A stretch of DNA of 64,000 nt from Chitinophagaceae bacterium (GCA_028288365.1 JAQBNU010000013.1:1-64000), one strand, 5' to 3'; shown: positions 16,767 to 26,603, numbered from the stretch's first letter. A program made the numbers and translations. Notes: generated from the sequence alone by a model not told the origin.

Positions 16767-17489
16767 TTACTTTTCCACCGGCAACAACACCGGAATCAAT
16801 TTCCCATCTACAAATTGAGGAACGACATCGTACAAATCTTCTTTCAAACAATATTTGATATCCTCTTCAATGCCCAGGTTTTTCAGGCGGTTTAGATGAG
16901 AAGAGTCTCCTAAAAAACCAAACATATCCGCTTTTGCTTTTTCGTACAAATGCCAAGCGATCAAAGCAGAATCATTGGAGCTTTTCACCTTGCCTTTGAG
17001 TGATTCGATGATAGCGCCCGCATACAATGTATCCTCAATATTCAATTGTCCTTTCCAACCGGCACATACCAATACCACATCTTCTTCTTTGCTCAATAAA
17101 TATTTAACAAGAGCAGAACGATTTAAAAAAGCACCTACCAATATTTCTTTGGCATGACAAGAATGGATCAATGCCCTGGTACCGTTTGTCGTAGTGACCA
17201 CTACCCATTTGCCTTTCAGTGATGGATCCTGATAACTAAAAGGCGAATTGCCAATGTCAAATCCTTCTACTTTTTTGCCGTCTCTTTCGGCAGCTGCGAT
17301 GTATCCTTTGTCTTTCAGTTTCTGACATTCTTCCAGTTTTTCTACCGGAATAATTCCTGCCAGTCCTTCCCCTAGTCCTGTTACCATGCATGATGTAGCA
17401 CGCAAGATATCAATTACCACTACAATCTTTCCTTCCAATTTGTAACATGGAATAAGATCAGGGCTCACACAAACCTCAACTGTCCTCAT
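16767..17489 (-). CDS. ComB-like 2-phosphosulfolactate phosphatase
   Basis: The protein of 240 residues belongs to the ComB family, whose founding member dephosphorylates 2-phosphosulfolactate in coenzyme M synthesis. Family motifs are VVVIDILRATSCMVTGLGEG near 24-43, GFDIGNSPFSY near 75-85, VVTTTNGTRAL near 97-107 and LVCAGWKGQLNIEDTLYAGA. Bacteroidota do not make coenzyme M, so the true substrate is likely another phosphosulfonate or is unknown. It is 12 bases downstream of gcvT on the same strand, probably one transcript. Confidence 0.88.
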   Translation of the reverse strand: MRTVEVCVSPDLIPCYKLEGKIVVVIDILRATSCMVTGLGEGLAGIIPVEKLEECQKLKDKGYIAAAERDGKKVEGFDIGNSPFSYQDPSLKGKWVVVTTTNGTRALIHSCHAKEILVGAFLNRSALVKYLLSKEEDVVLVCAGWKGQLNIEDTLYAGAIIESLKGKVKSSNDSALIAWHLYEKAKADMFGFLGDSSHLNRLKNLGIEEDIKYCLKEDLYDVVPQFVDGKLIPVLLPVEK

Positions 17490-17501
17490 AACTTCTCTGT
17501 C

Positions 17502-18617
17502 TTATGACTTCACACTTTGACTGATGAACGGTAACTTCGCTACCTTAGCGCGTAGCTGTCTTCCCCGTACATCTATTTTAATTTCGGTTCCGATTTTAGC
17601 GTATGCTGAATCGATGTATCCTAAACCAATTCCTTTTTCTATTACCGGAGAAATACTTCCAGAGTTTACACTTCCTATTACTTCTCCCTCGTTGGAAAGA
17701 ATGGCGAAACCACTTCTTGGCACTCCTTTGTCTTCTAAGACAAACGCCGTTAATTTTTGTTTAACTCCTTCTGCTTTTTGGCGGGCTAAGATGTCTTTGG
17801 CAATAAATTCTTTATCAAACTTCACGATCCAACTCAATCCCGCAGCAATGGGAGATGTTTCGTCACTCAAATCATTGCCGTACAAACTGTATCCCATTTC
17901 CAAACGCAAGGTATCGCGTGCACCAAGTCCGCATGGGATAAGACCTTTGGGAGTTCCGGCTTTCAGTATTTCATTCCAGATGTATTCCGCCTGATCCATC
18001 GGACCGTAGATTTCAAATCCGCCTGCACCGGTATAACCCGTAGCTGAAACAATCACATTTTTTATTCCGGCAAATTCTGTTTGCGCAAAGGTATAATAAG
18101 CTAAACTGTCTAAAGGGAAAGGGGTCAGCGGTTGCAGCATACTTGCTACTTTCGGACCCTGAACAGCGAAAAGAAAAGTATCTTCCGAACGGTTTTCCCA
18201 TATGGCGCCCACCGGATCTTTGCTCGTCATCCAGTTCCAGTCTTTGTCGATGTTGGAAGCATTGACGACGACGAGGTATTCTTTTTCCTGTACTTTGTAG
18301 ATCAACAAATCATCTACAATGCCCCCTTTTTCATTGGGCAAACAGGAATATTGTGCCTGGCCAATGGCCAGTTTAGAAACATCATTGGTAGTAAGGTATT
18401 GTAAGGCAGCGAGTGCATGGTCTCCCCTCACCCAAAATTCCCCCATGTGCGACACATCGAAAATACCGCCGTTGTTGCGGACCGCATTATGTTCATTGAT
18501 GTCTGAAGAATATCTAACAGGCATCATGAAACCTCCGAAGGGTACCATTTTGCCACCCAGAGCGACATGTACATCGTTCAAAGGTAAATACTTTACAGTT
18601 TCTGTGTTCGCTTCCAT
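17502..18617 (-). CDS. gcvT: GcvT, aminomethyltransferase (glycine cleavage T protein)
   Basis: The protein of 371 residues is the tetrahydrofolate-dependent T protein of the glycine cleavage system. GGKMVPFGGFMMPVRY (16-31), FDVSHMGEFWVRG (53-65), SATGYTGAGGFEIYG (about 195-209) and GLGARDTLRLEMGYSLYGND (about 235-254) are diagnostic, the last containing the folate-binding acidic residue region. gcvP and gcvH are not nearby, as is common in this phylum. It leads a two-gene unit with the comB-like gene. Confidence 0.95.
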   Translation of the reverse strand: MEANTETVKYLPLNDVHVALGGKMVPFGGFMMPVRYSSDINEHNAVRNNGGIFDVSHMGEFWVRGDHALAALQYLTTNDVSKLAIGQAQYSCLPNEKGGIVDDLLIYKVQEKEYLVVVNASNIDKDWNWMTSKDPVGAIWENRSEDTFLFAVQGPKVASMLQPLTPFPLDSLAYYTFAQTEFAGIKNVIVSATGYTGAGGFEIYGPMDQAEYIWNEILKAGTPKGLIPCGLGARDTLRLEMGYSLYGNDLSDETSPIAAGLSWIVKFDKEFIAKDILARQKAEGVKQKLTAFVLEDKGVPRSGFAILSNEGEVIGSVNSGSISPVIEKGIGLGYIDSAYAKIGTEIKIDVRGRQLRAKVAKLPFISQSVKS

Positions 18618-18680
18618 AATCCATTAAACCCGTTAAAGGTAGTCATTTTTATAGAGCCCTGAAAGAAAAAGATATTCACG

Positions 18681-19280
18681 CTAATCAAAAAGCTCCATTT
18701 GATCGGGCAGGCATTGAAAGGTCATGCGGTGATGAGGTGTGAAGCCGTGTATACGCAAGGCATCGCGGTGAGCAATGGTGGGATACCCCATGTTGGTGTT
18801 CCATCCATAATGGGGAAATTGCCGGTGCAAGTCCAGCATGTATTCGTCTCGCATCGTTTTCGCCAAGATAGAAGCGGCAGCAATGGCCGCGTATTTACCA
18901 TCCCCTTTGATGATACAGGTATGAGGAATTTTTTTGTACGCTTTGAACCGATTGCCATCGATCAGCAATTGTTTGGGCATCTTCGTCAATTGATCCAGTG
19001 CGCGGTGCATGGCAAGAAAAGAAGCATTCAAAATGTTAATTTCATCTATTTCAATATGAGAGACAAAACCTACCGCATAAGCCAATGCCTGTGTTCTGAT
19101 CTCGATGGCTAATTTCTCTCTTTTTTCTGCATTTAATTTTTTGGAATCGTTCAATCCCGGCAATTCAAAATGCTTCGGTAAAATGACTGCTGCTGCCACC
19201 ACCGGACCTGCCAGACAGCCTCTGCCGGCTTCGTCTAAACCAGCTTCCACGCTATGATTGAGGTAATAGGGCTCCAGCAT
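18681..19280 (-). CDS. rnhB: RNase HII
   Basis: The protein of 199 residues removes ribonucleotides from DNA and RNA:DNA hybrids. The first acidic active-site pair is D16-E17 in GLDEAGRGCLAGPVVAAAV, and the later KGDGKYAAIAAASILAKTMRDEYM block carries further catalytic residues. A TTG at 19292 is in frame, but the ATG at 19280 (MLEPYYLNHSVEAG) is the better start. The gene is divergent from the Nudix gene with only 40 bases between, so the promoters must be compact. Confidence 0.95.
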   Translation of the reverse strand: MLEPYYLNHSVEAGLDEAGRGCLAGPVVAAAVILPKHFELPGLNDSKKLNAEKREKLAIEIRTQALAYAVGFVSHIEIDEINILNASFLAMHRALDQLTKMPKQLLIDGNRFKAYKKIPHTCIIKGDGKYAAIAAASILAKTMRDEYMLDLHRQFPHYGWNTNMGYPTIAHRDALRIHGFTPHHRMTFQCLPDQMELFD

Positions 19281-19320
19281 AAATTTTATCAAGTTTCGAT
19301 TCGGAATTTAACCTTCTAAT

Positions 19321-19893
19321 ATGCAATTTGCAAAGAAAAAAGTGGAGAAACCAACCGAGAATCCCTGGAAAACACTTGGTAGCAAAGAAATCTACAGCAA
19401 CCCCTGGATTCAAATCCGTCAGGATGATATCATCAATCCCAGTGGGAACAAAGGGATCTACGGCGTGGTCAGTTTTAAAAACAAAGCCATCGGTATTATT
19501 CCTGTAGACGAGGAAGGATATATTTACCTGGTTGGACAATTTCGCTACACCTTGAATGAATATTCCTGGGAAATACCGGAAGGTGGTGGTCCCATGAACG
19601 AAGCACCAATAGAGGCCGCCAAGCGTGAGCTCAAAGAAGAGACCGGATTTACAGCCTCACATTGGGAATTGCTGGGACGCATACACACTTCCAATTCCGT
19701 CACCGATGAAGAAGGATTTCTTTACATGGCTACGGGATTGCAGGCTGGAGAAAGTGAACCGGAAGAAACTGAAAAACTAACCGTTAAAAAAATTCATTTA
19801 AAAGAAGCTGTTGAACTCGTGATGAACGGCGTCATCACAGACAGCATGAGCATGGCTACCATTCTCATGGCAGCAAGGAAGTTGGGCTATTAA
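19321..19893 (+). CDS. Nudix hydrolase, ADP-ribose pyrophosphatase-like
   Basis: The protein of 190 residues has a complete Nudix box G88x5E94x7R102-ELKEETGF (88-110). The preceding VGQFRYTLNEYSWEIPEGGG segment is typical of ADP-sugar pyrophosphatases (NudF/ADPRase). It would hydrolyse ADP-ribose or related nucleotide sugars. The next gene begins nine bases after its stop codon, and three further genes follow on the same strand. Confidence 0.9.
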   Translation: MQFAKKKVEKPTENPWKTLGSKEIYSNPWIQIRQDDIINPSGNKGIYGVVSFKNKAIGIIPVDEEGYIYLVGQFRYTLNEYSWEIPEGGGPMNEAPIEAAKRELKEETGFTASHWELLGRIHTSNSVTDEEGFLYMATGLQAGESEPEETEKLTVKKIHLKEAVELVMNGVITDSMSMATILMAARKLGY

Positions 19894-19902
19894 GAAATAG
19901 TG

Positions 19903-20652
19903 ATGAGCACATTAAAAAAAATTCGCATACAGCTTTACAGGTTTTGGGTTTACTTATGTTTTCTGGTAGTCTTCCTCATCCTGTTTCCATTTTTTGTTTT
20001 GTTCATTCAAAAAGAATCCTGGAAAAAGTATGGCCACATGGTCAATAAAGTTTGGGCACACATTGTATTCTGGAGTTGCGGCCTGCGTACAGATGTGCGT
20101 TACAAATTTAAACCTAAGAGTAATGGTTCTTATGTATATTGTGTGAACCATTCTTCATACCTAGACATTCCGTCTTTGTGTTATTCATTACCTGGCTATT
20201 TCGTATTGATCGGAAAATCCAGTCTGGCAAAGATTCCTCTGTTTGGATACATGTTCAGGAATTTATACATTTCCGTAGATCGCAAAAGTCCGAAGAGCAG
20301 ATACGATGCACTGAAAAGATCTCTGGAAACGATTGACAAAGGATTGAGCCTTGCCGTATTTCCAGAGGGAACGATTCCCAGAAATGCACCTCAGATGGCT
20401 CCCTTTAAAGACGGGGCTTTCAGAACAGCGATAGAAAAACAAGTACCCATTGTACCGGTAGCCATCATCAACAATTGGAAAATATTACCAGACGATGGTC
20501 AATTTATACCGCGTTTGTATCCCATGATCACCGTGATCTGCGAACCTATTATTACCAAAGGCATGACCATGGATGATTTAAAGACATTACAAAAAATGAC
20601 CTACGATATTCTTCATCACGAATTAAAACAGTTTAACCCTCAATTAGTATGA
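19903..20652 (+). CDS. plsC: 1-acyl-sn-glycerol-3-phosphate acyltransferase
   Basis: The protein of 249 residues is an AGPAT/PlsC-type acyltransferase that makes phosphatidic acid at the inner membrane. It has an N-terminal hydrophobic helix (about 14-36), the catalytic HX4D motif in VNHSSYLDIP, the FPEGTIPRNAP motif and the VPIVPVAI segment. A GTG three bases upstream is in frame, but ATG 19903 is preferred. The 3' end overlaps gatC by four bases (ATGA), so translation of the two is likely coupled. Confidence 0.92.
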   Translation: MSTLKKIRIQLYRFWVYLCFLVVFLILFPFFVLFIQKESWKKYGHMVNKVWAHIVFWSCGLRTDVRYKFKPKSNGSYVYCVNHSSYLDIPSLCYSLPGYFVLIGKSSLAKIPLFGYMFRNLYISVDRKSPKSRYDALKRSLETIDKGLSLAVFPEGTIPRNAPQMAPFKDGAFRTAIEKQVPIVPVAIINNWKILPDDGQFIPRLYPMITVICEPIITKGMTMDDLKTLQKMTYDILHHELKQFNPQLV

Positions 20653-20936
20653 ACATAGATCAGGAAACCATCCGCAAGATCGCGCATCTAGCCAGACTGG
20701 AGTTCAGCGAAGCCGAAGCAACAGCTGTTGGCAATGACTTCAATAAAATTTTGTCGTGGATGGATAAACTCAATGAGTTAAACACCGACAACGTTGCACC
20801 TTTGATCCACATGAGCGAAGAAGTGAATGTGTTGAGAGAAGACGAAGCCAAAGTAACGATCACTCATGAAGAAGCGTTGTACAATGCCCCGAAAAAAGAT
20901 TCCGACTATTTCAGGGTACCAAAGTTTCTCGGATAG
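20649..20936 (+). CDS. gatC: GatC subunit of aspartyl/glutamyl-tRNA amidotransferase
   Basis: The protein of 95 residues shows the typical GatC sequence: IRKIAHLARLEFSEAEA at about 9-25, DKLNELNTDNVAPLIHM at about 39-55 and the C-terminal DSDYFRVPKFLG. GatC wraps GatA and stabilises the GatCAB complex, which converts Glu-tRNA-Gln and Asp-tRNA-Asn. gatA and gatB are not in the window, so the complex is encoded at separate loci, as is usual in Bacteroidota. Confidence 0.95.
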   Translation: MNIDQETIRKIAHLARLEFSEAEATAVGNDFNKILSWMDKLNELNTDNVAPLIHMSEEVNVLREDEAKVTITHEEALYNAPKKDSDYFRVPKFLG

Positions 20937-20944
20937 TTAAAAGC

Positions 20945-20986
20945 GAGGAGAGACGAGGTACGAGCAAGGAGAAAATCGTCCCTCCT
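20945..20986. repeat. GACGAGG/CCTCGTC-type repeat with hairpin, copy 1
   Basis: GAGGAGAGACGA (20946-20957) pairs imperfectly with TCGTCCCTCCTC after gatC. The words GAGACGAGGTACGAG and CGTCCCTCC recur at 37041-37131 and at about 55358-55378. It may help end the gatC transcript. Confidence 0.5.
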
Positions 20987-21024
20987 CTTCTTACTTCATC
21001 AAGATTATATTTCACCCATTGAGT

Positions 21025-24018
21025 ATGCAAGATTTATTTTTCTGGAACGCCTGGGAGAAACCTTTCCGGGCATTTTATTTGGCACTGTTGTCATTGCTTG
21101 GCATCTGTGTGGCCTTTGTCCTTTTCTCTTATTTCTTTGGAGATACCGTTACCATTGGCTGGGAGAAAGATGTAGAGATCGAAACAACAAGTGTCATCAC
21201 CGATACACAAACCATAGATTTTTTCAATTTTAATCTGGAAACCAATTCATACATCACACGCAGCTGGATTGACAATGGAAAAGTATCCCTGTATCCTGCT
21301 GTTGGCTACGCTTACCTGATGACGATTGTATTGGCCATTATCGTATTGATCACGGTCTTTACCTTTCTTGACCTGATTTATTTTTTGATAGGCATCACCA
21401 CCATCATCGTATTCATCATCAGTCTCAATACAGAACTATTGTCTTTCTTCGGCTGGCAGCATAGAGGTCTCTCGGCCTTGCTAATTGTCGTATATGTGGG
21501 CACCGCTTACTGGCTGCATGCTTATTCCAAAGGCATTAACTTCTTCAAACGCTTTCAACTCTTCACGGCCATTACCATTCTTACAGCCATTGGTGTTGGA
21601 TTGTTTTCTCAAAGCAAATTACCCTTCTATCAATTGACGCAATCGTCTTTGTTATTTCCCTATGCTGCGAGTTTGTTTTTCTTATTCCTCATTGGCTTCG
21701 AAAACATCCGCTCCTTTTTATACATCACTTCTCTTTCTTCTCAACAAGATGGAAAAAGAAGTTTACTGCATTTTAGCATCATCTCTCTTTTGTACATTGC
21801 CAATGCCCTGTTGCTTTGGGGTAAAAATAAATTCATTGACGAAGCAGACATCATCCTCATTCATCCTCTATTGCTTTTCCTCACAGCAGGGATTACCGGA
21901 ATTTACGGTTACAAAAAAAGAGCGGTACTATTTTCCGATAGTTTACCGTTCAAACCTTATGGTGCCTTTTTGTATTTAGCCTTATTCATCATCAGTACGG
22001 CAACGCTTGCCTATGGCTACTTTACGGCCAATGATGCGCTTTACAACAGCTTAGAATATTTTATTGTCTATTCGCAACTGTGTTTGTCCATTGCCTTCCT
22101 TTTGTATGTATGGATCAACTTTGCAGCACCTTTGTTACAAAATATCAAAGTATATATTTATTTGTATCAGCCTCGTTATACTCCCTTATTCATCGCTCAA
22201 GGACTAGGAATCTTGGGAGTAGTTGCTTTGTTGGGATTGAACAGGCATTATTCTTACGATCAATCGGTCGCGGCACATTACAATCAATTGGGAGATTATT
22301 ATGCTTATACCGGTGATACAACATTGGCTTATGAATTCTACAATGAAGGAACCCTGTGGGATCTTAGCAATACCAAAGGGAACTACACCATGGCTACCAT
22401 GGCCGAGCAGCAAGACAATTATGAAAAAGCATATTTGCATTACAACGCTTGCCTGAACAGAAAGCCTAGTCCCTACTCTATCATTGGATTGAGTGGTGTA
22501 TACCAGCATCAGAAACAATTGTTTCCTTCTTTCTTTATGCTCAAAGACGGATTGAAATTATTTCCGTCTTCCGGTCCGTTGCAAAACAATTTGGGATTGA
22601 CCTATTACGAACTCAACATTGCAGATTCTGCTCTGTACTTATTGCAAAAGGCGCATCAACATGTACCGGAAGAAGCATCCATCAACTTGTTGTACCTCTC
22701 CATCAAGTCTGGTCATTTTCAACAAGGAGATTCGTTGCAACATACTATTGGCACTTACGAGGATCCTGCTTTTGAAAACAATTTATTTGCACTGAATACG
22801 GCATTAAAAAAACCGGTAGAATCCAAACTGTTTATGGAATATCCAGACAGCTTGCTTACACCTGTAGTATTCACCTACATGTACAACTACAGCATCAACC
22901 ACCTGAATGTGCCGGACAGTAATATCTCCAGGCGTTTGACAAATTGGTTGAAACCTTATGACAATGCCAGTTACACTGAAGACCTGATCGTTGCCAAAAG
23001 TTTGAATCAATACTACGCCACAGAGGAAGCGCGGAGCGCACTGATCAATGTACACGAACTGGAAATACAACATTCCGACAATGCGTATTATCCCATGTTG
23101 CTGGCGCACTGGTACGCCGGCAAGCACCGCTTTGACCTGGCAGCGATGTGGTACCTGAAAGCCTTCAACAACAGACTTCCTCAGGCACAATTGTATTATG
23201 TATTGAGTCTGTTGGAATCCAGACAATATGATAAAGCATCTCTGTACACCAGTGCCTGGCTAACATCTCCGGAAAGAGATAAACAAGAAGTAGCCAAGTT
23301 GGTCACCCTTGTTGCTTCCCTTAAAGATATTCCTTCTGCACAGTCACAAAGTGATCTGGTGAAACTCCGCTTCATCCGCTGGAACACCAATGACCTAGCC
23401 GTTCAGCAGCGATTGGAAGTAGCTCATTCTATTACCAACAATGAAATAAAAGCGCAGGCATACTTAAGTCTTATCGAAGAATTGCTCCATAAAAAACAAG
23501 CGGCGGAAGCCTTGCCGATATGGAACAGCATAGAAAAATCAAATACAACAGCAAATACAATTGTCTGGGGCAATGAATTGTATTTAACATTACTCGTGAC
23601 CCTGCAAGATTGGGGAACATTGAAAGTGGAAAGCAAACGTCTGCAAGACAACAAACAAGCCTATTACAAAGGGATCGATGCGTTGTTGCAAAAAGATTCT
23701 ACCACGGCAGCAAAAAATTTCATCAAGGCACTGTCTGCCGATCCCTTGGAAGAAGACCTGGCAGCAAGAGCAGTTCTGTTTTTAGGAGAAAGAGATTTCA
23801 TGGGTTACTACGATTTAATTCTCGCTCAACTATCCGCCTATCCTGAGTCTGTGAAATTATCAGAAACGTACATGCTCCTGTGCATAAGCAATGGCATGGA
23901 CTCTTATGCAGAAGGTGAACTGCAACGCATCGAGTCTTACCTGAAGGAAGACCAATACAAGTACTGGAAAGCCACCATCAAAACGATGATGTCTGACGAC
24001 GATGTCGCTATCGAATAA
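21025..24018 (+). CDS. Large polytopic membrane protein with C-terminal TPR repeats (unknown function)
   Basis: The protein has 997 residues from ATG 21025 (a TTG at 21019 is also in frame). Residues 1-420 contain about ten hydrophobic helices, for example TIVLAIIVLITVFTFLDLIY and LFIAQGLGILGVVALLGL. From about 420 to the end the protein is helical with TPR-like units, such as DYYAYTGDTTLAYEFYNEGT and NYEKAYLHYNACLNRKPSPY, giving a large soluble scaffold. No enzyme motif was found. The architecture resembles other uncharacterised Bacteroidota membrane-TPR proteins. The gene overlaps nothing and is followed after five bases by the adenosyltransferase gene, so the two may share a transcript. 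Confidence 0.8.
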   Translation: MQDLFFWNAWEKPFRAFYLALLSLLGICVAFVLFSYFFGDTVTIGWEKDVEIETTSVITDTQTIDFFNFNLETNSYITRSWIDNGKVSLYPAVGYAYLMTIVLAIIVLITVFTFLDLIYFLIGITTIIVFIISLNTELLSFFGWQHRGLSALLIVVYVGTAYWLHAYSKGINFFKRFQLFTAITILTAIGVGLFSQSKLPFYQLTQSSLLFPYAASLFFLFLIGFENIRSFLYITSLSSQQDGKRSLLHFSIISLLYIANALLLWGKNKFIDEADIILIHPLLLFLTAGITGIYGYKKRAVLFSDSLPFKPYGAFLYLALFIISTATLAYGYFTANDALYNSLEYFIVYSQLCLSIAFLLYVWINFAAPLLQNIKVYIYLYQPRYTPLFIAQGLGILGVVALLGLNRHYSYDQSVAAHYNQLGDYYAYTGDTTLAYEFYNEGTLWDLSNTKGNYTMATMAEQQDNYEKAYLHYNACLNRKPSPYSIIGLSGVYQHQKQLFPSFFMLKDGLKLFPSSGPLQNNLGLTYYELNIADSALYLLQKAHQHVPEEASINLLYLSIKSGHFQQGDSLQHTIGTYEDPAFENNLFALNTALKKPVESKLFMEYPDSLLTPVVFTYMYNYSINHLNVPDSNISRRLTNWLKPYDNASYTEDLIVAKSLNQYYATEEARSALINVHELEIQHSDNAYYPMLLAHWYAGKHRFDLAAMWYLKAFNNRLPQAQLYYVLSLLESRQYDKASLYTSAWLTSPERDKQEVAKLVTLVASLKDIPSAQSQSDLVKLRFIRWNTNDLAVQQRLEVAHSITNNEIKAQAYLSLIEELLHKKQAAEALPIWNSIEKSNTTANTIVWGNELYLTLLVTLQDWGTLKVESKRLQDNKQAYYKGIDALLQKDSTTAAKNFIKALSADPLEEDLAARAVLFLGERDFMGYYDLILAQLSAYPESVKLSETYMLLCISNGMDSYAEGELQRIESYLKEDQYKYWKATIKTMMSDDDVAIE

Positions 24019-24023
24019 TTGAA

Positions 24024-24584
24024 ATGAAGATCTACACCAAAACTGGAGACAAAGGTTTGACTTCTCTACTGGGAGGAACGCGCGTGGAAAAATCTGACGC
24101 ACGCATTGAATCTTATGGTACGATTGATGAACTCAATTCGTTTGTCGGTCTTGTGAGAGACAGTACTGATCATGATACCATCCGAGAAGAGTTGCTGCAT
24201 GTACAATATATTTTATTCATTATTGGGTCACACCTTGCTTGTGAAAAAGAAAACCTCAGAAGTAAACTACCTTACTTTGTAGAAGAAGACATTACATTGC
24301 TGGAAAAAGCGATAGACCGCATGAATGAAAAACTGGAACCGATGAAACACTTCATTCTTCCAGGCGGACATACCATCATCTCTCATTGCCACGTGGCCCG
24401 CACCGTATGCAGAAGAGCCGAGCGACAAATTGTAGCTTTGTATGCAACGACAGAAAAAGATTTACTCATAATTGGTTACATCAACCGACTGGCAGATTAT
24501 TTGTTTGTACTGGCAAGATACTTTGGATACTTGTTGAATGTGCCGGAGATTCCGTGGATAACGAAAAAGAACAGTGGACAGTGA
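24024..24584 (+). CDS. PduO-type cob(I)alamin adenosyltransferase
   Basis: The protein of 186 residues starts MKIYTKTGDKGLTSLLGGTR, the ATP-binding N-terminal motif of PduO-type ATP:corrinoid adenosyltransferases. It continues with SYGTIDELNSFVG, the FILPGG segment, and VCRRAERQIVAL with the R-x-x-E-R active-site helix. It makes adenosylcobalamin. Unusually, the last codons (SGQ and the stop) are formed by a copy of the dispersed TGATCACTG-type repeat that starts at 24571, so the original C-terminus may have been altered by repeat insertion. Confidence 0.93.
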   Translation: MKIYTKTGDKGLTSLLGGTRVEKSDARIESYGTIDELNSFVGLVRDSTDHDTIREELLHVQYILFIIGSHLACEKENLRSKLPYFVEEDITLLEKAIDRMNEKLEPMKHFILPGGHTIISHCHVARTVCRRAERQIVALYATTEKDLLIIGYINRLADYLFVLARYFGYLLNVPEIPWITKKNSGQ

Positions 24585-24671
24585 TCAGCGGACAGTATAT
24601 TGACCTTGCCTGCTCTTGTTGGGCAGTATATCAATCTTTTCTTTTTTCTGATCACTGACAACTGATCACTA
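24571..24671. repeat. TGATCACTG-type dispersed repeat, copy 2 (two arms)
   Basis: The left arm at 24571-24597 is built from ACAGTGGACAGTGATCAG and GGACAGT. The right arm at 24648-24671 reads CTGATCACTGACAACTGATC. The arms are partly complementary, so the segment can fold into a long hairpin between the adenosyltransferase and prfB. A T-rich stretch (TCTTTTCTTTTTTCTG) precedes the right arm. Confidence 0.7.
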
Positions 24672-24738
24672 AACATCTCTTTCTTTTTCACAACAAAAGT
24701 AGTAATTTAGCTTACTGTACATTTAACAAACAAGTTTT

Positions 24739-25816
24739 ATGACCAACGACCAACTGAAGGATTTAAAAGGCCGCGTGACGGCTTTGAGGAGGTACCTTTG
24801 ACTACGATAATAAAATAGCGGAGATTGCCGCAGAAGAAGCATTGACCACTGCACCTGATTTTTGGGATAACTCCAAGGCGGCAGAAATTCTTCTAAAAGA
24901 AATCAAATCTAAAAAAGTCTGGACCGATCATTTCAAATCGGTGGATACTATTGTGGGTGATCTTGAAACACTTTATGAATTTTATTCTGCAGGAGACGTC
25001 AGCGAAGAAGAACTCAACAAAGAAGCAGACAAAACAGAAAAAGCCATCGAAGCCTTAGAGTTCAAAAAAATGTTGAGCAACGAAGAAGATCAGCTCAGCG
25101 CTATTTTGGAAATCAATCCAGGTGCAGGTGGAACAGAAAGCAACGACTGGGCAGAAATGCTGTTGCGTATGTACATCATGTGGGGAGAGAAGGAAGGTTA
25201 TACCGTACGTGAAATCAATTACCAGGCGGGCGAAGTAGCAGGCATCAAATCGGCAACGATAGAAATTGACGGAGATTTTACTTACGGCTATTTAAAATCA
25301 GAAATCGGTGTACATCGTTTGGTACGTATTTCACCTTTCAATGCCAATGGCAAACGACAAACCTCTTTTGCATCCGTATACGTTTATCCTGTGGTCGATG
25401 ATACCATCAACATAGAAGTCAACATGGGCGATATCGAATGGGATACGTTCCGTTCGGGTGGAGCAGGTGGACAAAATGTAAACAAAGTAGAAACAGCGGT
25501 ACGTCTGCATCACAAGCCATCCGGACTGATCATCGAATGTCAGCAAGAGCGTTCTCAAATCATGAACAAAGAGAAAGCCATCAAAATGCTGAAATCGAAA
25601 TTGTACCAGATTGAAATCGAAAAACAAAATGCAGCAAGAGCAGTCGTAGAGAGCGGAAAGAAACGCATCGACTTCGGTTCACAAATACGCAACTATGTAT
25701 TGCATCCATACAAACTCATTAAAGATGTACGTACAGGTGTGGAGCGCACGGACGTAGACAATGTACTCGCCGGCGATTTGAATGAATACATTAAAGCTTA
25801 TTTGATGGAAAACTAA
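24739..25816 (+). CDS. prfB: Peptide chain release factor 2, made by programmed +1 frameshift
   Basis: RF2 releases the finished protein at UGA and UAA. The gene starts at ATG 24739, runs 20 codons and meets an in-frame TGA at 24799-24801; after a +1 slip on CTT (24796-24798) reading resumes at GAC 24800 and continues to 25816, giving 358 residues. The slip site AGG AGG TAC CTT TGA C has the same layout as the classical RF2 site, with an SD-like AGGAGG at 24787-24792. The anticodon-like motif SPF (in [13 protein letters not shown]) and the catalytic GGQ (in [11 protein letters not shown]) confirm RF2. Low RF2 leads to slippage, hence self-regulation. The 3' end overlaps the convergent gene by 26 bases. 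Confidence 0.96.
24787..24802 (+). promoter_or_regulatory. prfB programmed +1 frameshift site
   Basis: SD-like AGGAGG at 24787-24792, spacer TAC, slippery CTT and stop TGA followed by C. The UGA-C context is a weak stop, which favours slippage when RF2 is scarce. Confidence 0.95.
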
Positions 25817-26603
25817 TTAGAGAGATCTGATTCACTCCCATTCCAAACAACGCAAAATCATACTTCACGGGATCTTTAGGATCAAACGATCTCAACACTT
25901 CCGTTAATTCTAACGCAGCCTGCCAATCGGCGGGCTTTCGTTTTAATAGACCCAGTTCCTTGGAAACCCGCTCTACGTGCACATCCAGTGGACAAACCAA
26001 TTGAGAAGATTTGATTTCTTTCCATATACCAAAATCTACTCCTCTCTTATCTTGTCTCACCATCCAGCGTAAAAACATGTTGATGCGTTTACAAGCGGAC
26101 TTGCGATCAGGCGAAGCAATGTGTTTGCCGGTGCGATGCGGAGCATATTCTACCTCAAAAAATATTTGTCTGAAATGATTGATTCCATTTTCAACGGTTG
26201 CATCTTTTTTCTTCATGCCTAGACTAAACGCTTGTTCCAGCGAATCGTGCTCCGTATACCAGCGCTTAAAAAAATCAATGAAGTATAAAGCATCGGTGGC
26301 ATTGAACGTACGATGCACAAATTTTTCAAATGCTTTCAGGTCGGAAGAAGAATGATTCATAATGAATGCATAGGGTTGATTTTCCATCAAAGCAATCAAC
26401 TCTTTTGATTTATTGATGATCGTCTTCCGCTGTCCCCAGGCCAATGTAGCGGACCAGAAACCCATGATCTCTATGTCTTGTTTCTTTGAAAATAAATGGG
26501 GAATGCTTACCGGATCGTACTCAATGAAGGAAGGTTGATTATAGCGATCTACCCATTCATCCAGTAGTTGTTTGACATCTACCGGTTTATTTTTTTTTGC
26601 CAT
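25791..26603 (-). CDS. TIGR02757 family (DUF2400) protein
   Basis: The protein of 270 residues is a Bacteroidota protein of unknown function in the TIGR02757/DUF2400 family. Recognisable stretches are [19 protein letters not shown] near 14-32, [20 protein letters not shown] near 46-65 and [20 protein letters not shown] near 177-196. The last two resemble helix-hairpin-helix DNA glycosylase folds, so a DNA-related role is possible but unproven. It overlaps the end of prfB by 26 bases in convergent orientation and overlaps the upstream small gene by 17 bases. Confidence 0.85.
   Translation of the reverse strand: MAKKNKPVDVKQLLDEWVDRYNQPSFIEYDPVSIPHLFSKKQDIEIMGFWSATLAWGQRKTIINKSKELIALMENQPYAFIMNHSSSDLKAFEKFVHRTFNATDALYFIDFFKRWYTEHDSLEQAFSLGMKKKDATVENGINHFRQIFFEVEYAPHRTGKHIASPDRKSACKRINMFLRWMVRQDKRGVDFGIWKEIKSSQLVCPLDVHVERVSKELGLLKRKPADWQAALELTEVLRSFDPKDPVKYDFALFGMGVNQISLISFPSNKL

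Noticed and set aside
24739-24801. prfB as a pseudogene broken by an early TGA
   Set aside because: The AGGAGG-TAC-CTT-TGA-C context is the conserved programmed frameshift site, and the remaining 338 codons are intact.
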